Origin: Datura wrightii
Taxonomy: Eukaryota > Streptophyta > Magnoliopsida > Solanales > Solanaceae
Assembly (NCBI GenBank): GCA_035772735.1
Contig: JASDFA010000006.1
Location: 25,585,501 to 25,649,500, forward strand
DNA length: 64,000 nt
Direction of reading: 5' to 3'
Positions 55,982-64,000 of this stretch are shown here, piece after piece (the stretch's first letter is position 1; the number at the start of each line of letters is the position of its first letter). The notes under the pieces were generated by a model that was given only the letters and a program-made list of their open reading frames with translations, ran no database searches and had not been told where the DNA came from. A program made the position numbers and the translations under genes.

Positions 55982-55999
55982 TCCCCAACAACGACACCA
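55982..55999 (-). other. Element I: primer-binding site (tRNA-Asp, decayed)
   Basis: The minus strand reads TGGTGTCGTTGTTGGGGA, equal to the site of E except for C-to-T changes, six bases inside the LTR at 56006. Confidence 0.85.
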
Positions 56000-56005
56000 A
56001 AAACT

Positions 56006-57608
56006 TGATGTCGCCCAAGCGCATGCAAGTGCACGTAGTCATCAAGTAATATAAGATGGTGAAGTCCCTATTATTGATCCCTTAGAAACTTGTCAGATCA
56101 ATCACTTAAGGTTACTTCTTTATTTCATTGTTTTAACAAAACATATATAAATGACAAATGGTTGAAGAATTAAACTACTAAAAACTTGAAATATGAAATT
56201 AACTAAAGAGCTAAAATTGTAAAAAACTTGTTTGTACTTCAAATGATAATGAAAATCTAGGAAAATGGCACTTCCGCTTCAGGTTAAGTTTTCAAGACGT
56301 GATTACGCTAGATTAATTCTTCCTAAGGCTGCTAGTTAAAAGTTACTATCCCATTTCTTGCCACTCTCCCGAGCATTTAAAAACTATCTCATGAACCCTA
56401 ATGCCTATATCCCTATGGTTGCAGGAGAAACATGAAACAACAATTGTGGATACTTGTATATCAACCAAACAGGGTTGAAGAGGACATCCCAATCCTCAAC
56501 AACAACTTCTTACCTCCAACCAATGGGCCAAAGGCTCTTTGAATTTCTGTTTTACATTTACTTTAAACCCTTTCAGTTTCTCTCCCGAGTTCAACCAAAA
56601 GCTAATAGATTTATTCACAAGGTGATCAGTCTAGCAAATAAGCAACTAAAATAAGTAAATATAAATAACCTTTAATAAAGAATCAAAACTAGCATTAATC
56701 ATTCTATCAAACTTCAACCATCAACTATGGCCAAAACCCTAGAATGTGCGTTTAGCCACTCATGTTCAAGAAGGAAAATATAGAAATCATCATCATTTAA
56801 AGTAAAACGATAAAGAAAAAAAGAAATCTAAGTAGGAACTTGTCTCTCCTCCAAAAGTTGAATCTTTGCACGATCAAACAAAATGATGTAAGATTACTAA
56901 CAAACAACCTAGATGTAATATTTATAGGTGAGCCCTCAAATTATTCTTTTGCCCTCAAGTATTTAGATTTAAATTCAGCAAAGTCTATCCAGGAATGGGT
57001 CTAGTGCGTCGTGCCCTCTGTAACCCCAAGTTTGGCTCAATTTTCCTCTGAAGTTTAGCTCCAAGCATCCCACTCCAGCCATAGCACCAAGGTCTTAGGC
57101 AAATTTCTGCACTTTTGAACACCTCTAGTGCCTCACTCCATCCACAGCACCAGAGTATTAGTCAAATTTCTGACCTTACCCTTCTGGTGCCCCACTCCAT
57201 TCATAGCACCAGAATCTTGAAAAAATTTTCTATGTCTGGAATGCTTTTGGGGCTCCACGTCTCTCATTTCACCAAGGTGTTAGTCAAATTCTCATCTCCG
57301 AAGTTTGGGACCTAGTGCCCCATGTCATCCTAAGCACCAACTTTGGTGCATATTTATCTAAAGTTCAAGGGTTGGCGTGCCATACTAGTCATAGCCCAGG
57401 ACAACTTTCGAGACTCTTCTTTCTTCATACCTTGAGTCATTTTTGGGTCCTTTTTCCTTGGTTTCCTGCTCAAAACTTCTAGAAACATTTGTTAGCTCAC
57501 AATACCCAAGAAAACATAATTTACGCATTTCATAAGATTATGAACTCAAAACAAGGCTAAATATGGGTAAAAACATGATAAATGGGCATAAGAATATGCC
57601 CAACATCA
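56006..57608 (-). repeat. Element I: 5' LTR
   Basis: It aligns with 51392-53019. The TATA is at 56917-56928 (minus CCTATAAATATTAC). The ACCAAGG/TGTTAG tandem modules are at 57040-57360, again upstream of the TATA. Confidence 0.9.
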
Positions 57609-58299
57609 GTATGCATCAACCAATAAATTATAATTAATCCCCCATCAGCTCAATGATTTAGGGTCAGCAACCAAATATTTTCTATCTAATTGATTTTGAT
57701 GTGCAGTTTTGATTAATGAATTTATTACAATGCATACAAATGAATTTTTCAAGAGATTCGGGGATATATGTTAGTCCTTCTAACATAAGTGGGAGAGAAT
57801 AAGAAGCTAAGAAATATATTGTGAATTATCATTAATATGATCATCATTCAAAGATAATTCAAGCCAAATCTAGAAGCATTTGTTAACCCAAAATTAATAC
57901 ATTTCATCTGCAAAAGCTCCTATTAAAATAATGTCCCTAAAGGGCAGAGTCTATAACATACATGAAGCAATGTAGTCCAGTCGATTTTAAATGCAATAAT
58001 CTTTGAAAATTTAATGGAGTAAATAATCATAACAAGGAAGCAATATTCTCTTGAAGAGCCTAAGACATAACACTTCATAAAACCTCATGAGATGTTTAGG
58101 TGCCTAATAAAAATATTGGAAGTGACGTGATCTCAATGATTTATGTCCAATTGCAAATTGATCCAAATTATATACCAACAATGATATCTTTGTAAAAGAT
58201 TATAAGGATTTAAATTTTATGTCTATTAAAGCATACTGATATATAAATAATTATCAAGTGAAATGATGCATATTTATAAGTGTAAAGCTTATTAGACCT
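57609..58299 (+). pseudogene. Element K: Ty1/copia relic, integrase part 2 to pre-RT linker
   Basis: After the GTATG copy the reading continues CINQ then SPISSMI*GQQPNIFYLIDFDVQF (family: YSPLQLVFGQQPNISHLRIFGCAVYV), NFSRDSGIYVS (RRLGIYVGY), FVNPKLIHFICKSSY and, near 58000-58150, VNNHNKEAIFS, DITLHKTS*DV*VPNKNI (family: TPEEVQVPEN). The order fits the integrase C-terminus and the spacer before RT in plant copia. Many stops. It is cut at 58299 by the G LTR. Confidence 0.72.
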
Positions 58300-59298
58300 T
58301 GGAATACCCCAAAAGTCCCTAAGATTCAGACCCGTGAGTTGAAACTGAGAAAGCAAGAAATTTTGCACCAGGTCATAGAATGAGTCATCCAGTGACTTGT
58401 GGTGTGACCTAACAAGTCATTAAGTGACCCGTCAAGTGGCAACTAGTTGAGGAGGTGACATTCTCGGACAGTGGAAATGGAAGGGATGACAAGTTGTCAT
58501 CACTCCCAACGAATCGTGATCTAGCCCGTCAGGTGGTTAAAGGACGATTAGGCAGTGCCTGCATCAGATGAAGGGATGAGTCATCGTGCATATAACAAAT
58601 ATTCAAGTGGACTGTGGGGAAAGGAATATCAGTAAATGAAGATTTGCTTAGTGATGACAATGAGTGGGATGACGAGTCATCCAGTTGGGTAACGACTCGT
58701 CCAGTTCCTCGTTTGGATTGGCAATGACAGTTTTCCTGTGAAATTAGTAAGGGTGTTTTTGTAAATTCTAAGTTCCTAAGCCCTAAACTATGTTTTTTAA
58801 ATGCTGAAAGAACTATATTAAGGGAGTTTAACCTATTCTAATTCATTCAACTCCCATGCATACAAGACTTAGACCTTTCCATTGAAGATCAAGCCTAGAA
58901 TCCTACAAATCTCCTCCAAATCTCTTGGGCTTTCAAAGTCAAGCTTAGATTTAGCTTACTCAGGTATGTGAGGCTATGAATGAGATAATTCTCTTCCATT
59001 TTAATGAATCAAGTCTCAATTCAAATCATGATCTAAAAGAGATTTCAATCTAATTTCATAGACTTCTTACAAATTTTTTATGGGTTGATTCCCTCTATGT
59101 TTGAAAGTATGTTTGATGATAAATGGGCAGATTTTACACTTGTTTTGATTATAAATTTATGAGTTCAAGTTTTAGAAGATCATGCCCAATTTTGCAAGTT
59201 CATGAAAAAGTCTAGTCTATGATTGATAATTCCAGATTTGATGAAATATCTAGAATATATGTACGTTTATAAATTACCCATGTACGAATGTATGATTT
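58300..59298 (+). repeat. Element G: LTR, piece 1
   Basis: It begins TGGAATACCCC, like the A/Z LTRs in the opposite orientation. U3 at 58370-58720 has perfect dyads such as GATGACAAGTTGTCATC (58485-58501) and GATGACGAGTCATC near 58667. CCCTAAACTATG near 58780 marks the core promoter. It ends in GATTT, the target copied by F. Confidence 0.82.
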
Positions 59299-62006
59299 TG
59301 TCATGCCCCACCTTGGGGGGTATGACTAGCACGTGGTGCTCTACTAAGACCTGACCTGCTGAACTATTAAGCCTGGGTGCAGCTGGCGCCTGGCTGGCTC
59401 TAACTCAAATTTCTGGAAACAAAGGGCTATATAACGGCTGTAAATACAGCCCCCGGCCCATTGGCCTATAGCCTTCTGTACCTGTATTACAGCTGACCAG
59501 AAACATGTTAATTCAGGGGAACCTATGCGGGCCGACAAGGCCACCATGCTGTCTAGTTATCTGTAACTCAAACATAACATACTGAAAAGCTACGTGACCG
59601 GCAAGGTCACCACTACTGGCAAACTATGGCCCCACACGGCCATTACAAAAGAAAGAAGGAGTAAAGGCAACTATACGACTGCACGGCCCCACACGACCGG
59701 CTCATCTGACCACAGGGAATATATACAGACTGCAAGCCTCTAGGAATAGTAATAGAACTGGTCGGGACAGGGCCCCGACCTACCCGTACTGTACAATAAA
59801 AGAAACTGAACTACACCTCTAGAAATTCAGTCTCCGGATGACAGGAGCTGAATAGTCGACCGCTGATGGGGATCACGTGGTATCGCCTGCGTGTCTATGG
59901 GTACCTGCAGGCAAGTAATGCAGCGCCCCGCTGGGCGTCAGTACCGCTGGTACTGAGTATGTAAAGCAACTGAAGTAATATAACGGACAACAACATCTGA
60001 AAGCAATAATATGACTGATGAAGCTGAAGTAGAAGGAATAACTTAACTATCTGATAATGTAAACCTTATCTACACTCAATCTTTACTGGAACGGACAAGA
60101 GTCATACCTGGACATATCGGGCCACTGCTGATCTACTTGTAGCTAATATAACATGACATAACATGAAATAACATAACATAGCACACACAAACCTTACCCG
60201 GCCCCCATAAGCCGGGAGGTATAACCAGCACAGAATCTATACCCCTACCCCGGTCATCCCATCTCATATAGTGGCTGTAAGCATCCTGCCGGTCCCAGGG
60301 TATGCACTTGGGCTCGCTGAGCCCCTGACTATAACTGCATCTGAGTCCGGAGGACTCCTGAATCTGCACCCGGGCGTATCCGCTCGACTGGGGTGTGTAA
60401 GGGCCGATCAAGGCACAAATATGGGGAAAAACTGACATCCCATCTTCGTCCCCTAGCGGGACGGCATGCCACTTCGTAGAGTGACGTATCCTCGTCCTCT
60501 GGTGGATGAGTCGATACAGCTATTAACCCTGGGCGGTCATGGATGCTAGGTGATCCAACCCCAAACAATACAATGGTCTCAACTGGTAATACTATCTGAG
60601 TATCTCGCATGCGGAGGCTAATAGGGGTAAAGTATCACATACATTACATACTGGCTAATAGTAATAATCTATACGTATTTAATACGTGCTGAGGCAGGTA
60701 AAGATATATGAATACGAATATAGTCCCCTGCCGGCTATACTGGGCAAATGCCATATGAAATAAGGTTTCTACTGAAAACTCTGTTGTTCACTAAGTTTTT
60801 GTATATACTATATGCTAGACCCGTGATAGAATTAAGTACATACTTAATACATGCTGAGGCTGGAAATACTATATATGCATGCACGAATATAATCTTTCTA
60901 CTGAACTACACTGTGTGCTGGCTTTCTATAGTAACATGATTTACTACTCCTGACATGCTTCCTGAACTTTATTTTAGCCTGCTATTCTATTTCTGAAGTG
61001 CTTTACGGATACTGTACTACTTCACGGGGTTTCAGCTGAACACAACAATATCTTAACATGGCATATTACATTACACATCAAATATACTGGCAATCTCTAA
61101 CGCTTGCGTTAGACTCTATACCGTACTGAGAGGTTTCATACACATTACAACCCAATGGTTTCTCACATCGTACCAATATTCATAATAACGCAATATTCGA
61201 CTTCTGAACATTCTACTGATCCGTAATTTATTACGCTATACTGATATTACTTACTTGCCGAAGGAAACTAACTTTACATACCTTCTCTTTGAATTATTCG
61301 TCCGTCGGATGAGGCTCGGCCGGTACTTCAACTATTTTCTCCCAACTGCATTCATAAATACGTCAATTACTACTAAATACACCTTTATTGTAAAGAACGA
61401 CGTTACTTTCGATATAGTTTATAGCCTAAACTTAGGCTTATCGAAAGACGGTCGAAAACTCGCTATTTTCCAGCTGCCCAGAAGGGAGAAGTATTCACTT
61501 CTCAGCTAGGAACACATAGACATTAATTTAGAGCAATTCTACTTACTTTAGTTCGGCGGCTCGCTGATTCGTCGGCCGTATTTTGCGAAACTAACTCCGT
61601 AGAAATGCTCTCTGCTGCTAAATACCTTGGTATCTAGGATTAATTTGGGTTTGGGCAGCGTTTGACAGCATAATCGGACGATAATTTATAATCTCCCTTC
61701 GTTTTCCCCCTGTTCACTACGTTTCTGGAAATTGCTAAGTGATGAAAATGAGTTTAACCTGAAGTGGGGGCTTTATATACTTGGGCCTGGACAAGGGCAA
61801 CGTGTCACGGAGCCATCGCGGAGGCCTCACCTCCGTGACACGCTGCCATCGCGGAGGGGCTCTGCCTGGCTCCTCCCACGATGGTTTCGACAGGTTTCTC
61901 GCCCGATCTTTTCCCGGGCCTTTCCCTAGCACGTATGGCCTTCAAATATACTTAACCAACGTGCGAATAGGTCATCTAAGTGCCGGGAATTCTACGGGGT
62001 ATAACA
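59299..62006 (-). mobile_element. Element F: solo LTR with perfect target duplication
   Basis: 2708 bp, plus-strand ends TGTCATGCCCC and GGGTATAACA, flanked by GATTT (59294-59298) and GATTT (62007-62011). There is no PBS, PPT or coding sequence next to it, so it is a solo LTR left by LTR-LTR recombination. It is related to the LTRs of B. The minus TATA (TATATAAAG) is at 61772-61781. About 20 bases upstream are perfect 12-bp arms at 61801-61812 and 61831-61842 (CGTGTCACGGAG/CTCCGTGACACG). A G-box CACGTG is near 59331. Short open frames inside (for example 60329-60610, 61255-61509) are LTR sequence. Confidence 0.92.
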
Positions 62007-62539
62007 GATTTTACTTATGAAGTCTATTTTTGGAGTCAAGACTCCCCATATGTTAGGATTCAAGATATGTTTAGATTTATGATTATATGAGCATTATACA
62101 TATTCTGGGAGTAGTGTCTAGCACCGAATAGGCTAGAGGTTACAAGGTTCTCTGGTCTCATAAACTACGCGCCAATGTAGGTATATTTTAGGGCCTTTGA
62201 AAAGAGCATTTCCCCCGCCCAAGGGCACACTGTGATATCACACCTTACTTAATCTTTTGCCTTGGCAAGGCTTAGGATGACCCTCCTCCACGTGGGCAAG
62301 ATGAGGAATTATTATGCACTCATACATGGCGGTTGTCGGTTAAGACAAGTCTTCCATTGTTCCTCATGATTTCAGTTAGGCATATATTATAAGATATGAT
62401 ATTATATTTTCAGCAAGTTTGACCCAAAAGATTAGTTTATGAGTTTTTACTTAAGATTTCAAATATAGAGAGCCATATGACATTATTTTTAGCTTTAGGT
62501 CACTTGATGCAGTTACGAGATCCAGTCTATGACTATTCA
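62007..62539 (+). repeat. Element G: LTR, piece 2
   Basis: It continues the G LTR after F. The block near 62090-62180 (GAGCATTATACATATTCTGG, then AGTAGTGTCTAGCACCGAATAGG) is the complement-orientation partner of LTR A near 22900-22960. It is cut at 62539 by H. Confidence 0.82.
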
Positions 62540-64000
62540 TGTCACGACTCGGACATAGACCCGGATCGTAACACGGGACAATGAACGCCGAGAGGCCCCA
62601 AATTGACCCATGACATAAGTATATATCTAATTTCATTCATTGAGCGGAAGACTAAACATAAAACGTAGCTGAACGTAAACGTGACATAGCATATCATGAC
62701 ATATGAAATCACTAGACATACATAGGCTGACTACTACACACTATCTGAAAGCCTCTACTACATACGATGGGTTGATGGGACAACACCTCCAATTAATTGG
62801 CAAGTACTGAAACATAAAGTAGCATGAGTATCTATCAAACGACCCTCGTAACATGAGGACTCACTAGTAAGCTGAAAGTACACTCTGAAGGGAGTCTAGA
62901 TATGAGGATGAACCTGAGAGCCGGAACCTTATCATAAGACGATACACCATAGAAAGATGCGGTCTGTACGTGGAATGTACTGAGTATGCAAGGTAAGTAA
63001 ATGGACATCTAAAATATATAAAAGCTCATAAATGATCATAAGAGTAGGACATCGTTCTCATATCGTAACCATCATAACATAACATAACATAACATAAGGG
63101 TCAAGGTTTTCAAAACATTCGTAACGTAGTCATAATCATAAGAGAAAGCAATACTTAATATAACTTGAGCCAAAATACAAAATCATAAACACGCATAAAT
63201 CATGAGGAATAGTAGGAGATTCTCTTAATCGACATACCGCATATGAGCACACATGAAGTCCGACTTGTAAACCTAGTCGGGAGGCCGTTCGTACCTTGCC
63301 AAGGGTAGAACCATGAAAGAGTCATATCACCATGAAGAGAGCCAACTGGGACAGGGAAAATCACAAGGGAGGTCCCAACATACCTACGGTGGCACGTAAT
63401 TTATGAGATTCGGGGCAGAACCTGGGCTCCGAACCTACTCGGTGTTCGATACTACTCTTAAAACATATATAGTGCTCATAGTATAATATGCACGAGTTCA
63501 TGGGCTAGTCAAATCATGATAATCACAAACATACTTGTACATACATGAACTAGCCATGACATAAGGCCCGTGAGTCGGCCAAAACATATTTCATGAATCA
63601 TAGGTTTCATATGTACTTGTAGATCATGCATATAACTTGAGAATCATTAAATCATTATAGGTAATTGAATAAATTCATATTTCAAATCGTGAATCACGTT
63701 GGGCTTGTAAATATCATCAATTGAAGTAAGAATCATAAATCGATTTATCATGAATCATGCTTAGATAGGCTCAATTTAATAGAAATCGAAACCAACAATT
63801 AAATAATCAAAATAATTATAAAATCTGATCTAATTTCAAAAAATATAAAGTAAATCACACTTTAGAATCACCCACTTGTAAATCATTGGTTTTTCATAAA
63901 ATTGAATTAAAACCCGAATAGATTTGTCGTAAATTTTCATAGAATACTAAGGGATGGGCATGGGTGCGAACAGAAACACCCATTTATAACCCTCAATAGC
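62540..64000 (-). repeat. Element H: LTR, U5 side, runs off the window
   Basis: It begins TGTCACGACTCGG and follows the A and Z LTRs block by block (GATGGGTTGATGGGACAACA, the ACATACCTACGGTGGCACG block near 63385, the GGTGTTCGATACTACTC block). The far end lies outside the window. Whether it is a 3' LTR or a solo LTR cannot be told. The left target site would be ATTCA (62535-62539). Confidence 0.88.

Larger units (their letters stand above)
51392..57608 (-). mobile_element. Element I: non-autonomous Athila/Tat-type element, old
   Basis: It has LTRs at 51392-53019 and 56006-57608, a perfect target duplication GTATG (51387-51391 and 57609-57613), a decayed tRNA-Asp PBS, and a GTGTGGAGTGG polypurine tract next to the 3' LTR. 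The internal region is 3 kb with only a gag remnant. It shares conserved blocks with E but lacks its protease and the extra-ORF cassette. The LTRs differ far more than those of E (roughly 15 percent at the U5 end by eye). It sits in the copia integrase of K. Confidence 0.88.

Noticed and set aside
60329..61509. Frames of 93, 101 and 84 aa within F
   Set aside because: All lie in a solo LTR; no homology to known proteins seen and no agreement with related LTR B.

Overview
This is plant nuclear DNA made almost entirely of LTR retrotransposons. I see no host gene, rRNA or tRNA gene. The Ty3/gypsy Pol types, tRNA-iMet and tRNA-Asp primer-binding sites (PBS) and plant TATA boxes point to a dicot. 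The overall style resembles gene-poor heterochromatin of a nightshade (Solanaceae), but the species is inference only.

Elements are lettered here. The oldest layer is a Ty1/copia relic (K, plus strand). Its integrase is recognisable at 50584-51391 and resumes at 57609-58299; the 29-bp minisatellite at 3286-3838 probably belongs to it too. K was hit by D (plus, Ty3/gypsy, lacking its 5' end, 3996-50583). D's 3' LTR was hit twice: by C (plus, 8538-38677) and by E (minus, 39106-49054). C's integrase was split by B (minus, 15014-35572), B's gag by A (minus, 22020-33102), and A's 5' LTR by a 2.8-kb fragment of an A-like element (A', 28962-31755). K was also hit by I (minus, 51392-57608) and G (plus LTR, from 58300). 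G holds a solo LTR, F (59299-62006), and is cut by H (minus LTR, from 62540 off the window). The left edge is element Z (minus, off the window to 2944). Five-base target duplications support C, B, A, E, I and F.

The gypsy elements Z, D, C, B, A and A' have the order gag-protease-RT-RNase H-integrase and an iMet PBS where it survives. All are broken by stops and frameshifts. E and I form a second type: tRNA-Asp PBS (Athila/Tat style), gag or gag-protease only, no RT or integrase, so non-autonomous. E is the youngest well-dated element, with nearly identical LTRs. It carries a long intact extra ORF (406 aa, 42464-43684), which appears to have its own promoter and a 5'-UTR intron.

The most interesting signal is regulatory. 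In most LTR families here the U3 contains GC-rich inverted repeats placed just upstream of the TATA box. The E extra-ORF promoter carries the same module, and it shares a 20-bp identical block with the LTR of F, an unrelated family. The D-flanking minisatellite is also built of hairpin units.
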